Source: Erysipelotrichaceae bacterium OPF54 (lineage in GTDB: Bacteria > Bacillota_I > Bacilli_A > Erysipelotrichales > Erysipelotrichaceae). From it: a DNA stretch of 64,000 bases. The position numbers and the translations under genes are program-made. The notes under the pieces are model-generated. The model was not told the origin of the DNA and did no database searches. It saw only the letters and a list, made by a program, of their open reading frames with translations. How positions within the stretch are numbered: position 1 is the first letter of the stretch; each line of letters starts with the position of its first letter. Shown here piece by piece: positions 34,241-46,882 of the stretch. Where the stretch lies: contig BQKD01000001.1 of assembly GCA_022834735.1 (NCBI GenBank), positions 1,713,659 through 1,777,658 on the forward strand. Reading direction: 5' to 3'.

Positions 34241-35695
34241 CTAATGATCGGTTGTCACATACCCACCATAGCGGCTCGCATGTACTTTCGGATTGGATCT
34301 TCCTCCAATCCGATATTTTTTTGTCGGTATTGATATCATAAATCGTCCCCACCTTCTTACGTGTCGTCCCTTTCGGATGAGTATCTTATTGCGGATCGCC
34401 TCTTTAATTATTCTGTTGATTGCTGTACTTCGTATCTTCTCCTTCATGATTTTTTCCGCGATCGTAAAGCTATAGAGGATCTGGATGATCTTCTTATAGT
34501 TCGGCAGATGTTTTGGAGAGTCTATTCGATCATTGGCAGCGTTGAAAAGAATGCCGGCTATATTAGAAAAGATGACTTTCGCAAAAAACTGGTTCCTGAT
34601 CAGGATCGGATTTCTGGAATGGACCTGATTGAGCTTCACGTCATTTTTGAGGCGGTCGTAACAGGTCTCGACATCCCATCGTTTGTCGTGATAGAGAGAA
34701 AGGATCTCTTCCCGGCTGAATTTGCCGGCAGGCAAACTAGTAAAGTATTCGGCATGTACGTCAACATGCTTATAGACCTTGTACCGCTTCTTATCCTTCT
34801 TTCTGATCGCTGTATCTTCCTGCTGATAAGAATAGTCATTTCGCACAAGCCGCAGCAGTACGTCGGGGTCTTCCTGAAAGGACTGTCTGATCTCGGGATC
34901 CTTTATTCTCTTTATCCACGGCTTATTCAAGGTCACTGTAAACCGTGCATCCTGGATGGCTTCTGGTATCTCGCCCCTCAGGTCTTTAAAAAAATTATTT
35001 TTTGCCCGCACAAGGAAATCAAAACCATGTAAGGCACACCAGCGGAAAAGTTCAACAGAACCATAATATCGATCGGCCAGGATCAGTACTTTCTTTCCTT
35101 CCAGAAATGGCAGCAGACGATCCAGGTGTTCTCTCATCATAGGTATCTCAGAAACATTATAAGGTTCCATGATGAAATCCAGGATCTGACAGTTCAGAGG
35201 ATCATAGGCTGCAGAAATGTGAGCGGAAGGAGCGATGAGCTCTTCCTTCGTACGGCAGGCTTTATTAAGCGGACCTCCAAAAATTTGATTGAGTGCTGGT
35301 GATTCGGGCAGCATGACCTTTGAGCCGTCAATGGCAACCAGCAGATAACCTTTATATCGATTTTGTGCAAGTCCAGCTCCATAAAACAGAGAGATCTGCT
35401 TTTTCAGAACAGCCTTCCATACGTCATGATTCAGGATCGACTGACGATGGAGGACTGCATTTTTAGAGGGAGGTGCACTCATCTTTTGGAAAATGAAATC
35501 AATATCCTCACTAATCGTGCTGCCATGACGGAACAAGCTGAAAAACATAGTAGAGGAAAGAGGCAGTTTTCTAGTTCTGGAAAAAGAATTATTCAGAATC
35601 CGGGCATGAGGAAGCAGATGTTCAGAGTTCAGGAACGAAGAAAGAGAATTGAGAGTGTCAGCTATAAGAGCTGCTTTACTACGGCATTTCATCAT
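34241..35695 (-). CDS. IS4-type DDE transposase
   Basis: This 484-residue transposase has LLVAIDGSKVMLPES (first Asp), KKVLILADRYYGSVELFRWC (second Asp) and YHDKRWDVETCYDRLKNDVK, with the Glu of the Y-R-E-K signature. It starts at ATG 35695 inside the end of a short ORF in another frame, so it probably depends on coupled translation or frameshifting. The length is usual for the family. Confidence 0.9.
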   Translation of the reverse strand: MMKCRSKAALIADTLNSLSSFLNSEHLLPHARILNNSFSRTRKLPLSSTMFFSLFRHGSTISEDIDFIFQKMSAPPSKNAVLHRQSILNHDVWKAVLKKQISLFYGAGLAQNRYKGYLLVAIDGSKVMLPESPALNQIFGGPLNKACRTKEELIAPSAHISAAYDPLNCQILDFIMEPYNVSEIPMMREHLDRLLPFLEGKKVLILADRYYGSVELFRWCALHGFDFLVRAKNNFFKDLRGEIPEAIQDARFTVTLNKPWIKRIKDPEIRQSFQEDPDVLLRLVRNDYSYQQEDTAIRKKDKKRYKVYKHVDVHAEYFTSLPAGKFSREEILSLYHDKRWDVETCYDRLKNDVKLNQVHSRNPILIRNQFFAKVIFSNIAGILFNAANDRIDSPKHLPNYKKIIQILYSFTIAEKIMKEKIRSTAINRIIKEAIRNKILIRKGRHVRRWGRFMISIPTKKYRIGGRSNPKVHASRYGGYVTTDH

Positions 35696-35879
35696 AGACC
35701 AGCTTCGGCTTAGGATTCATGAAAGCGGCTTTGATATAAGGGACCTGAGAATCGTCAAAAAGGCCTAAATTACGCACATTTCTATGGCGCACCTTACCGT
35801 TTTCTCTGTAAGTTTCCGTGAGATAGATATAGGAAGTACCAGGCCTGCGCTTATTATTAGAAACAACCTTGACAAACAT
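35679..35879 (-). CDS. Short ORF upstream of transposase (transposase N-terminus)
   Basis: This 66-residue ORF (FVKVVSNNKRRPGTSYIYLT, then ETYRENGKVRHRNVRNLG) looks like the N-terminal segment of IS1634-type transposases, normally part of the same chain. Here it ends in TAG overlapping the start of the main transposase frame by 17 bp. GAGGTGACAT lies before its ATG. It is either a separate subunit or joined by frameshifting. Confidence 0.7.
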   Translation of the reverse strand: MFVKVVSNNKRRPGTSYIYLTETYRENGKVRHRNVRNLGLFDDSQVPYIKAAFMNPKPKLVYDEMP

Positions 35880-36046
35880 AATGTCACCTCGCTTTACTAT
35901 ATTCTATCAAATAGAACCATAAATATAATAGCTAAACAACATTTTCTGCTTTACTATTTCATAGATGTAATGAACACAATGTCAATAAAACGAGAAAAAA
36001 AGAAAAAAGGCGTAAACCTAAGATAATTCTTAAGTTCACGCCATTG

Positions 36047-36069
36047 GCCGCCATCAATCGGCTTTTTTT
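36047..36069. terminator. Terminator at right target copy
   Basis: GCCG...CGGC followed by TTTTTTT. The flavin reductase stop codon (36054-36056) lies inside this repeat, so the duplicated target preserved the gene's end. Confidence 0.6.
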
Positions 36070-36587
36070 CGATAGGCTTTTACGATCTCGCCAACATACA
36101 TCGTATGAAAATCACGTTTCGGATAATTGAAATCGACCAGATCACGATCGGTAAATCCTTCTTCGAGCAGCGGCGCGTGATAAAGGACGTGACAGAACAG
36201 CACGAGCTCTGCTTCCTTGAAATAAGTCATCTTTCCGTCGAAAACTGGTGTAAGGCCAGCTTCTGCGATCTTGTTTCCGTCACGCCCGGAACGTGATCCC
36301 AGAATCCCAAGGGCCTTTTTATGCTCTTTCGGAAGCAGGCATAAAGTGAAGCTTTTCTCCCGGTCTATGAATGTTTTCGTATAGCGGGAAGGTCTTACAA
36401 AACACGTGGCGACCGGCAGCCGGTTGGCGTGTGTTTCTCTTTCCCACAATGTTCCGATCTGTCCCCAGGCGATCGTCATCGCATTGTATCCTTCTTCTTC
36501 ATTTCCGGCAGTCAGTGCCATCCAGTCGCTTCCAAACATTTCGACCGGTTTAATTTGCAGGTCTTTAGGATCCAGCTGTTCAAACAT
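36054..36587 (-). CDS. Flavin reductase-like FMN-binding protein
   Basis: This 177-residue protein of the flavin reductase (split-barrel) family is of the type that binds FMN and reduces small electrophiles or supplies reduced flavin. Seen in sequence: PVEMFGSDWMALTAGNEEEG, YNAMTIAWGQIGTLWE, CFVRPSRYTKTFIDREKSFT and LGSRSGRDGNK. ATG 36587 is preferred with GGAGGA 7 bases before it. It is divergent from the MATE pump. HxlR at 33.7 kb was its neighbour before the IS arrived and may regulate it. Confidence 0.9.
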   Translation of the reverse strand: MFEQLDPKDLQIKPVEMFGSDWMALTAGNEEEGYNAMTIAWGQIGTLWERETHANRLPVATCFVRPSRYTKTFIDREKSFTLCLLPKEHKKALGILGSRSGRDGNKIAEAGLTPVFDGKMTYFKEAELVLFCHVLYHAPLLEEGFTDRDLVDFNYPKRDFHTMYVGEIVKAYRKKAD

Positions 36588-36838
36588 GTTCATTCCTCCA
36601 TTTCTGTAACGATCATTCATCGTCTGTTGTTTCGTATCCTCTTTCATTGTATTGGTTTATCGGGTGCGGACAAGTACGCACTTTTTTGTGCGTCCGTATG
36701 GCTGAAACCGGTTTCTCGTTTTCATTTTCTGTTGCCTTTTCCTTCTCTTTTTCGAACATTGTTCGAAGATCTGCAGGCCAGCTTCTGCATTTTGACCGGA
36801 TATCTTATATTGAAACCAGCAGGAAAAGGAGCATGTCT

Positions 36839-38224
36839 ATGGAAAACACGAAAATGAGAACACAACCCGTATCGAAACTGCTGTGGTCGCTGGCTATCCC
36901 GGCCATCTGCGCCCAGCTCGTCACGCTGCTTTATAATCTGGTGGACCGTATTTTTATCGGTCAGATGGAAGACGGCATGCTGGCGATGGCAGCCATCGGG
37001 ATCTGCACGCCTGTCATCACGATCATCACGGCCTTTACCCATTTGTTCGGGCGCGGGGGCGCTCCTCTGGCAGCGATCCAGATGGGCCGCAACAACACGA
37101 AAAAAGCAGAAGACTATTTAGGAAATTCTTTTGCTGCCCTGATCCTGACCTCGGTTACGACCATGGTCGTTGTCTTCTGTTTCAAAAAATCAATTTTATA
37201 CTGGTTCGGTGCAAGCGATGCCACCCTGCCTTTTGCACTGGATTATTTGTCAATCTATATTGTTGGAACACGATTCATTCAGCTGACGGTCGGAATGAAC
37301 GACTATATCACGACCCAGGGATTTGCCAGAACAGCTATGATCACGACCATGACCGGCGCTCTGTGCAATGTCGTGCTGGATCCGCTCTTCATCTTTGTTT
37401 TTAAAATGGGTGTGCGTGGTGCTGCGCTGGCCACTGTGCTGGCGCAGATGATTTCCTTTCTGTGGGTCATGCGCTTTCTTTTTGGACGGCAGACCCGCCT
37501 CCATCTGTCGTTTCGAACGATACGTTTTCAGCCCGGACTGCTCAAAGAGATCGTCGGGCTTGGTGCCTCGCCATTTTTCATGAGCCTTTCCGAAGGCGTT
37601 CTGGTCGTATGTTTCAACACCCAGGCGCTTAAGCTGGGTGGCGATGTGGCTGTCAGCGCGATCGCCATTCTCTTTTCGCTGTTCCAGTTTCTGCTGCTTC
37701 CTGTCGAAGGCGTATCTCAGGGGGCCCAGCCGATCTTAAGCTACAATTACGGGGCCCGGCAGTATGACCGGGTCATGGAAACGATCCGGCTTTCCCTGAA
37801 AACGACACTGGCATTCACGATGCTGGCGACGTGTTCCATCGTCCTTTTTCCAGGCTTTTTTATCCGGCTGTTCGGCAGCGATCCGGATCTGATCCGGCTT
37901 GGTTCGCCGATGCTTCAGATCTATATCGGCGGATGCTTCGTGCTTGGTGCCAATTCCACGTTCCAGCAGACGTACAATGCGTTAGGAGAAGGAAAGTGTT
38001 CATTCTTTTTCGCCTTTTACCGCAAAGCGATCCTGCTCATTCCGCTTATTTACATTCTTCCGGCCATGACGGGCCTGGGGATCTTCGGTCTCGTTCTGGC
38101 CGAGCCGGTATCGGACCTGCTCACCACGTTCACGAACGCGCTCTATTTCCGGACATTTATTCATAAAAAGCTTGAGGAACAAAACGTTTCTGAATTCACC
38201 AGTCAAAAGGAAGCAAAAATCTGA
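36839..38224 (+). CDS. MATE-family multidrug/sodium efflux pump
   Basis: This 461-residue inner-membrane antiporter with about 12 helices resembles the DinF/NorM/MepA class. Characteristic stretches are KLLWSLAIPAICAQLVTLLY, NLVDRIFIGQ near the N-terminus, GRGGAPLAAIQMGRNNTKKA, and QGAQPILSYNYGAR in the second half. ATG 36839 follows AAAAGGAG; longer in-frame starts overlap the divergent flavin reductase promoter. The substrate is unknown. It is convergent with the GH1 gene across a shared terminator. Confidence 0.94.
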   Translation: MENTKMRTQPVSKLLWSLAIPAICAQLVTLLYNLVDRIFIGQMEDGMLAMAAIGICTPVITIITAFTHLFGRGGAPLAAIQMGRNNTKKAEDYLGNSFAALILTSVTTMVVVFCFKKSILYWFGASDATLPFALDYLSIYIVGTRFIQLTVGMNDYITTQGFARTAMITTMTGALCNVVLDPLFIFVFKMGVRGAALATVLAQMISFLWVMRFLFGRQTRLHLSFRTIRFQPGLLKEIVGLGASPFFMSLSEGVLVVCFNTQALKLGGDVAVSAIAILFSLFQFLLLPVEGVSQGAQPILSYNYGARQYDRVMETIRLSLKTTLAFTMLATCSIVLFPGFFIRLFGSDPDLIRLGSPMLQIYIGGCFVLGANSTFQQTYNALGEGKCSFFFAFYRKAILLIPLIYILPAMTGLGIFGLVLAEPVSDLLTTFTNALYFRTFIHKKLEEQNVSEFTSQKEAKI

Positions 38225-38227
38225 ACA

Positions 38228-38254
38228 CAAAAAAGCGGCTCATACCGCTTTTTG
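38228..38254. terminator. Bidirectional terminator MATE/GH1
   Basis: AAAAGCGG and CCGCTTTT pair around CTCATA, with A- and T-tracts on both sides. It serves both convergent genes. Confidence 0.9.
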
Positions 38255-38269
38255 TATTATCGTCTTATG

Positions 38270-41917
<3,648 letters not shown>

Positions 41918-41964
41918 AAAATCCTCCTCATATCTCTTGTGTTGTCTTCAGTATAAGATTGAAT

Positions 41965-41978
41965 TGAAAGCGTTTCCA
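41965..41978. promoter_or_regulatory. cre-like site before the MBL gene
   Basis: TGAAAGCGTTTCCA matches the cre consensus with one difference. It lies about 50 bp upstream of the signal-peptide start, suggesting control by carbon source. Confidence 0.65.
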
Positions 41979-42033
41979 TTTTTAAAAAGCAGTATGGGTT
42001 CATTATATGAACCGCCGTATAAAACATTTAATA

Positions 42034-42062
42034 CAAAAAAAGCACCTCATCCAGCGAGGCGC
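42034..42062 (-). terminator. Terminator after the RpiR pair
   Basis: On the minus strand GCGCCTC pairs imperfectly with GAGGTGC, followed by seven T. It overlaps the 3' end of the downstream RpiR-like gene. Confidence 0.75.
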
Positions 42063-42799
42063 AGAAGTTCGAGCAGAACGAGGTCGAGAAACAGAAGATA
42101 GAGCACATTCATATATTCGTTGCTGCAAAGCCTGGGCAATCGGATCTTTTCCATCACATTCGGCAATGTCCGATCAGAACTTGTGATCAGGAAGAACCGC
42201 TCATGACAGCGGCTGATCGTAGCACACGCATCATACGCCGACTCGATCCACCGGCCTGAAAAAGTGATCAACGCATGTACACCCTCCTGACTCTTCAGCG
42301 TTTCGCAGTTTTCGAAACCCTGATGAAAATAGACCGGATATCCAAGCACACAGGCATCTTCAGCAAATGAAAGGCTCAGCGCCAGCGGAAATGCCGCCCC
42401 GTACAAATGGATCCTTCGGCCTATCTAGATGTGCTTTGCGAACTGATAAGCATGAAAAACAAGTTCCTTCACCATCTTTTCGCTGGTCACAAAAACATTT
42501 ATCTTCTCTTTCAGATCTTCGACCGACAGCATTTTATATTTCTCGGCAAGCTGCATTCGTCTCGTTTCGATCGTGAAGCGAAGCATTTTTTTAAACAGCG
42601 AAAAGCTCGATATTCCAAGGGTCTGGCAAAATTTGAGCACCGATCCGGAAGAAACAAAGCATGCTTCGGCAAGCTTCTGTACGCTCATCGTACAAACTTC
42701 TTACGGGTTTGTGACCGTATATAAAGCGATCGAACGCAGCGCATCATCATGCATCGAATCAAAAACGATTTCATAGATCATCGAAAGAACAGTGTTCAT
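42047..42799 (-). pseudogene. RpiR-like regulator with two in-frame stops
   Basis: This 250-codon RpiR-family gene has the full domain order: N-terminal helix MNTVLSMIYEIVFDSMHDDA, HTH (TMSVQKLAEACFVSSGSVLK, FCQTLGISSFSLFKKM) and a SIS-like part with RRIHLYGAAFPLAL. TAA at 42701-42703 (codon 33) and TAG at 42425-42427 interrupt it without any shift of frame. It overlaps the preceding RpiR-like gene by ATGA. Both stops sit at positions where Gln or Glu would be expected. Confidence 0.8.
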
Positions 42800-43512
42800 C
42801 GTTCTGCCTCCTTCATCAGGTTCCGGGCAAGGATCTCATCCAGTTCAATAAGATAAGGGCGTACGAAACGACGGTTTTCAATTTCCAGCCGGATCTGCAC
42901 GAATTCCGGATGCATTCCGGAAGTCTGTCTCGACAAATAAAATTTACGGCCTTTTGACTGCAGGATCCGCCCGTAACTGAATATGGCCTATTCACTATAT
43001 ACTCCATGAAGAAGATCGAGCCGGATGTTCGCATCCAGATGAATATATACGTCGCATTCATCGAGCTGCTCTAGCTTTCTGCAAGCCAGGCTCAGATCCC
43101 AGTCGCTGCAGATTTCGACCTGTTTGCCAAGAAGAGAAAGCACCTTTATCGTGTCCGTCAGCAGATGGATCTGCGAAAAATCGCCATTGAACACGATTTG
43201 ACGCGCCGAAAGCAAGGCCATCACCATCAAATTGACATCCGGCATCACAAACCGGTATGCAGAAGAGCAAAGCCAGGACGGAATGTACCGTTTTTCCTCT
43301 TCCAGCACTTCCATAAGCGCCTGAAAGCTCGAAAACCCGCCCTTTGCGCAAAAACGATACAAGGTCGCTTTGGAGATCCCGTTCTTTTCGCCAAATTCTT
43401 TGGCACAATGCACAGTATGGACATCGCTCTGCAGCAGCACCCCGGCAATCTGCGCTTCCGATGTGCCTGACCAGCCCTCTTTAAGCACAAACAGCCTTTC
43501 CGTCACCTACAT
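42796..43512 (-). pseudogene. RpiR-like regulator with in-frame stops at codon 2 and near the end
   Basis: ATG 43512, 5 bases after AAAGGG, is followed at once by TAG and then GTG ACG GAA. From that GTG the frame reads ERLFVLKEGWSGTSEAQIAG, an HTH region (CAKEFGEKNGISKATLYRFC) and a degenerate SIS domain to TAG at 42988-42990. The frame then continues with AIFSYGRILQSKGRKFYLSR to a TGA overlapping the next gene. Initiation at the GTG could still give a shortened regulator. A perfect GAAAGCGCTTTC palindrome lies upstream. Confidence 0.75.
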
Positions 43513-43546
43513 ATGATCCCTTTCTTCTTTCACCTATTTTATCAGC

Positions 43547-43558
43547 GAAAGCGCTTTC
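43547..43558. promoter_or_regulatory. cre-like palindrome before the RpiR pair
   Basis: GAAAGCGCTTTC is a perfect 12-bp palindrome and the core of a strong cre. It lies about 35 bp before the first RpiR-like ATG. Confidence 0.65.
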
Positions 43559-43567
43559 TTTCTACAG

Positions 43568-43603
43568 AAAAAGGAATCAATTCATTGTGATCGATTCCTT
43601 TTT
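43568..43603. terminator. Terminator overlapping the alpha-galactosidase stop
   Basis: AAAAAGGAATC and GATTCCTTTTT form a perfect 11-bp stem. The TGA stop of the alpha-galactosidase (43577) lies inside the stem. Confidence 0.9.
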
Positions 43604-45784
43604 TTCTATTCTTTCAAACTCGATCTGATAACCCATATCCGTTCCAAGCTCGTTTGGCAGAAAGATCCCTGCTTTCATCAGTGCGTTTCCAGAAAATAAT
43701 TTTCCATCAGCTTTACGACGATACCATCCGTTTTCTTCAAGACCCTGCAGTACGACATGCGGCTTTTTCGCGTTCGGCCGATGCTCGAACACAACAGCCT
43801 GCACAAGCACCTTTCTTTTATCTTTCGATACAAAAGACCACGCACACACGTTTTGTGTATTCGGATCGGTCAAACGATAATAATCGCCTTCACAGATCAG
43901 TTCCTGTTTTCTGCGATAATCAGCGATCTGCCTGATCACTTCCTCTTTTTCTTTTTCATCCAATGCAGAAAGATCCAGTTCGTATCCGAACGTTCCTGCC
44001 ATAGCCACGACTGCGCGCGTGCGAAGAGAAGTCACCCTTCCGCTTTGATGATTTGGAACGGCTGAGACGTGAGAACCGGTCGCACTGATCGGATAAAAGA
44101 AGCTCGTTCCATACTGGATAAAGCAGCGGTTGTGAGCGTCCGTATCATCAGAACACCAATACTGCGGAAAATAGTGAAGCATGCCCGCATCGAAGCGGCC
44201 TCCTCCTCCAGCACAGCCTTCGAACAGCACATCTGGAAAACGGGAGGTCAAACGATCAGCCAGATCATAGACTCCAAGCATATACCGGTGCAGCATTTCA
44301 CCTTGTTGCACCGGAGACAATGAAGGAGAATAGAAGTCGCTGATAGATCGGTTCATATCCCACTTGATATAATCGATGCCGTTTTCTTCGATCAAATGCG
44401 CAAACACATTTTCAAGATGATCGATTACTTCTGGGTTGGCCATATCCAGCACGAGCTGATACCGGCTTCTTGCCGGATACCGGTTTGGCGAGCGGAGCAC
44501 CCATTCCGGGTGTTCATGATGCAGATTTGATTTTTCCGAAATCATTTCCGGTTCAATCCATATTCCGAACTGCATATCCATCGCATGGATCCTGTCGACC
44601 AGCTGTTTTAAAGGCATGCGCAGTTTTTCTTCATTTACCATCCAGTCTCCCAGGCTCGAATCATCATCATGGCGATTTCCAAACCAGCCATCATCCAGAA
44701 CAAAGAGATCGATCCCAAGGTCATGGGCGGTTTCTGCGATCTCAAGAAGTTTTTTGCCGTCGAAATCAAAATATGTCGCTTCCCAGTTATTGATGAGGAT
44801 CGGGCGCTTTTTATGAACAAACTCCGAACGGATAACGTGCTCCCGGATAAATTCATGATACTGCCGGCTCAATTGTCCCAGCCCGGCTTCCGTAAAAGAA
44901 AGGATCGCTTCTGGAGCAGTAAATTTTTCTCCCGGCAGAACTGTCCATTCGAAATGTTCTGTTCCCAGCCCGATCGCAGCCCGAAGCTGATCCAGCTGAT
45001 CTTTTTCCACCTCTGCAAGGAAACTTCCAGAATAGACGAGAAGCATTCCATAAGCGTCTCCTGAAACTTCTGTCGTGTTTTTTCTGGCCAAGATAAGGCC
45101 CGGATTATGCTGATGAGAAGACTGTCCGCGCCGGGAACCGATCGAAAAGGCACCATGATCCACCGATGTCCGTTCCATCATTCTTTCCATTGCATGCCGG
45201 CCATGAAAATGGATCACCTCATATTCGTTGTCTGGCAGATCGAGGCAAGCACTCATCACTTTATGGATACGAAGCGGGAAAAAAGTCAAATTGCGTATGA
45301 TGACTGCCCGTGTGATGATATTTTCTTCTTCGAACACTCCATAGAGCAGATCGACGTAAATGTCATATACCGTATCTTTCATCGTGATTTTCAAGGTCTG
45401 GACCTTTCCCTTTCCTTCAAAAGATGCCGGCAGACCGGATAGCTCATATTTATTATCCGTTACTTCATAGGAATGATAGCGCAGATCCAGAGCACATGAA
45501 CCGTCGCGGACAGAAACAGACAGCGCCGGAAGCCGAAAGTCTGAAATTCCTCCTCCCGGATATTCGAGCAGTCTGTCATTCAGCGAGTACAGACGGCTCC
45601 TTTCTGTATCCCATAAATTCGCCGAAAAGCTGATTTCCGGATAATCTTCGATATAACTCATATCCATGCTGGTTTTTGCCCCGTACCACGTATGATTCAG
45701 CACACCATATTCGTCAATTTTCATCTGATACAATGAATTATTTGTACTTAATGAAAACAGATGATCTTTTACTTCAATTGCCAT
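43577..45784 (-). CDS. Alpha-galactosidase (GH36)
   Basis: This 735-residue cytosolic GH36 enzyme releases galactose from raffinose-family sugars or melibiose. An N-terminal beta-sandwich (1-325) is followed by the TIM barrel. The nucleophile is Asp476 in DYIKWDMNRS and the acid/base is in WCSDDTDA (near 546). LFVLDDGWFGNRHDDD and FEGCAGGGGRFDAGM are group signatures. ATG 45784 follows AAGGAG. It lies next to an AraC regulator and a divergent sugar ABC importer, which together make a raf/msm-type locus. Confidence 0.97.
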   Translation of the reverse strand: MAIEVKDHLFSLSTNNSLYQMKIDEYGVLNHTWYGAKTSMDMSYIEDYPEISFSANLWDTERSRLYSLNDRLLEYPGGGISDFRLPALSVSVRDGSCALDLRYHSYEVTDNKYELSGLPASFEGKGKVQTLKITMKDTVYDIYVDLLYGVFEEENIITRAVIIRNLTFFPLRIHKVMSACLDLPDNEYEVIHFHGRHAMERMMERTSVDHGAFSIGSRRGQSSHQHNPGLILARKNTTEVSGDAYGMLLVYSGSFLAEVEKDQLDQLRAAIGLGTEHFEWTVLPGEKFTAPEAILSFTEAGLGQLSRQYHEFIREHVIRSEFVHKKRPILINNWEATYFDFDGKKLLEIAETAHDLGIDLFVLDDGWFGNRHDDDSSLGDWMVNEEKLRMPLKQLVDRIHAMDMQFGIWIEPEMISEKSNLHHEHPEWVLRSPNRYPARSRYQLVLDMANPEVIDHLENVFAHLIEENGIDYIKWDMNRSISDFYSPSLSPVQQGEMLHRYMLGVYDLADRLTSRFPDVLFEGCAGGGGRFDAGMLHYFPQYWCSDDTDAHNRCFIQYGTSFFYPISATGSHVSAVPNHQSGRVTSLRTRAVVAMAGTFGYELDLSALDEKEKEEVIRQIADYRRKQELICEGDYYRLTDPNTQNVCAWSFVSKDKRKVLVQAVVFEHRPNAKKPHVVLQGLEENGWYRRKADGKLFSGNALMKAGIFLPNELGTDMGYQIEFERIEKKESITMN

Positions 45785-45872
45785 GTTGTTTCTCCTTATC
45801 AATTCATTCCATGTTTTAAAGGAAGAACAAACAATTGTCAACATTTTTTTAGTAAATACAATGATATATTTA

Positions 45873-46724
45873 CTAATATTTTCGATTTTCTATACGGTAC
45901 TGTTTCGGCGCCTTATTGTAGATCGATTTGAACGCTCTGGAAAAATGCAGCTGGTTTTCATATCCGACCTGCGCAGAAATTTCGGAAATTTTCAGATCTG
46001 TCATCTGGAGAAGACCGGCAGCCTTTGTCATACGATATTGAAGAAGGAATTGTACTGGCGCCTTCCCGGTCACTCTTTTAAACAGCTTGCTGAAATATCC
46101 CCGGTTGATTCCAAGCGCCTGCGAGATCTGTTCGATCGTAATATCCTCGGCATAGTGGTTTTCGATGAACGATATAGCTTCGCGCACATAAAAATCAGCA
46201 AGAGAGTTTGTGGGCCGTACAATCGGATGACTTGCCGAACGAATGTACAGATCAAAAAACAAATACAGATGCCCGATAATCGAAAAACTCGATCCTCCGC
46301 TTTTCTGATGCAGAATAAAGTCGATCTCCCGCACCATAGCCTCCCGGTTTTTCTGATCACCAGAACGATAAACCGGATCATCAACTGTAATATGTGCCAG
46401 ATCCAGGGCGGCCTGAACACGCAATCCGTCAAATTCGATCCATGAATACTTCCACGGATCTTTGTCATCGGCAAAATAGGTAGTGATCTGGCCTGGAAAG
46501 ATCAGAAATCCCTGTCCTGCATGGATAGGATATGTCTGATTCTTTCCTTTGCGGTCGGGTGCGATCAGCGTTCCTTTTCCTTCATGCACATAGTGAAACA
46601 AGTAATGATTGCGGGCAACCGGACCGAATATATGTCCCGGTTCGCAGGATTCCTGTCCGCATTGGTAAAGCCCCAGATCAATATAGTTTTCATTCGGAAA
46701 AATATTAAAAATTACGTCGCCCAT
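45873..46724 (-). CDS. AraC-family regulator of the alpha-galactoside locus
   Basis: This 283-residue regulator has an N-terminal cupin-type sugar sensor (NHYLFHYVHEGKGTLIAPDR; AGQGFLIFPGQITTYFADD) and a C-terminal double HTH (ITIEQISQALGINRGYFSKL; ISEISAQVGYENQLHFSRAF). It resembles MsmR/RafR activators. ATG 46724 is after AAAGGGC. It shares the divergent region with msmE-like; a 7-bp inverted repeat there (46797-46823) may be its site. Probably co-transcribed with the alpha-galactosidase downstream. Confidence 0.93.
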   Translation of the reverse strand: MGDVIFNIFPNENYIDLGLYQCGQESCEPGHIFGPVARNHYLFHYVHEGKGTLIAPDRKGKNQTYPIHAGQGFLIFPGQITTYFADDKDPWKYSWIEFDGLRVQAALDLAHITVDDPVYRSGDQKNREAMVREIDFILHQKSGGSSFSIIGHLYLFFDLYIRSASHPIVRPTNSLADFYVREAISFIENHYAEDITIEQISQALGINRGYFSKLFKRVTGKAPVQFLLQYRMTKAAGLLQMTDLKISEISAQVGYENQLHFSRAFKSIYNKAPKQYRIENRKY

Positions 46725-46796
46725 ATTTGTAAGCCCTTTCTTTCGATATATCATAATGTAATCTTACTTTAAGTATAAACGGAAAACATTATATTT

Positions 46797-46823
46797 TGGT
46801 ATATTTCTTGTCACTTTATACCA
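46797..46823. promoter_or_regulatory. Inverted repeat in the AraC/ABC control region
   Basis: TGGTATA and TATACCA are separated by 13 bases, about 60-85 bp before the ABC binding-protein start. It is a plausible AraC-type operator. Confidence 0.5.
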
Positions 46824-46882
46824 TTTTATGACGTAAATCTTCATGTTACGATTTTATCAGCAAATAAGGAAAGGAGATTTTT

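Larger units (their letters stand above)
34042..36046 (-). mobile_element. Second IS4-superfamily element (IS1634/IS4-like), complete
   Basis: This 2005-bp element has 18-bp perfect inverted repeats CAATGGCGTGAACTTAAG (34042-34059 and 36029-36046) and a direct repeat of up to 16 bp at its borders. Each inverted repeat also pairs with a nearby inner repeat to give a terminator-like hairpin pointing inward. It carries a long transposase ORF and a short overlapping upstream ORF. All parts look intact. It differs from the IS4 element at 1.5 kb but has the same target habit. Confidence 0.92.

Noticed and set aside
36647..36838. 64-residue N-terminal extension of the MATE pump
   Set aside because: It covers the divergent promoter and lacks homology and a ribosome site; ATG 36839 has both.
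42047..43512. Genome-wide stop-codon reassignment
   Set aside because: TAG, TAA and TGA are all used as ordinary stops by intact genes here (hcp ends TAG, tnpB TAG), so the in-frame stops are local events.
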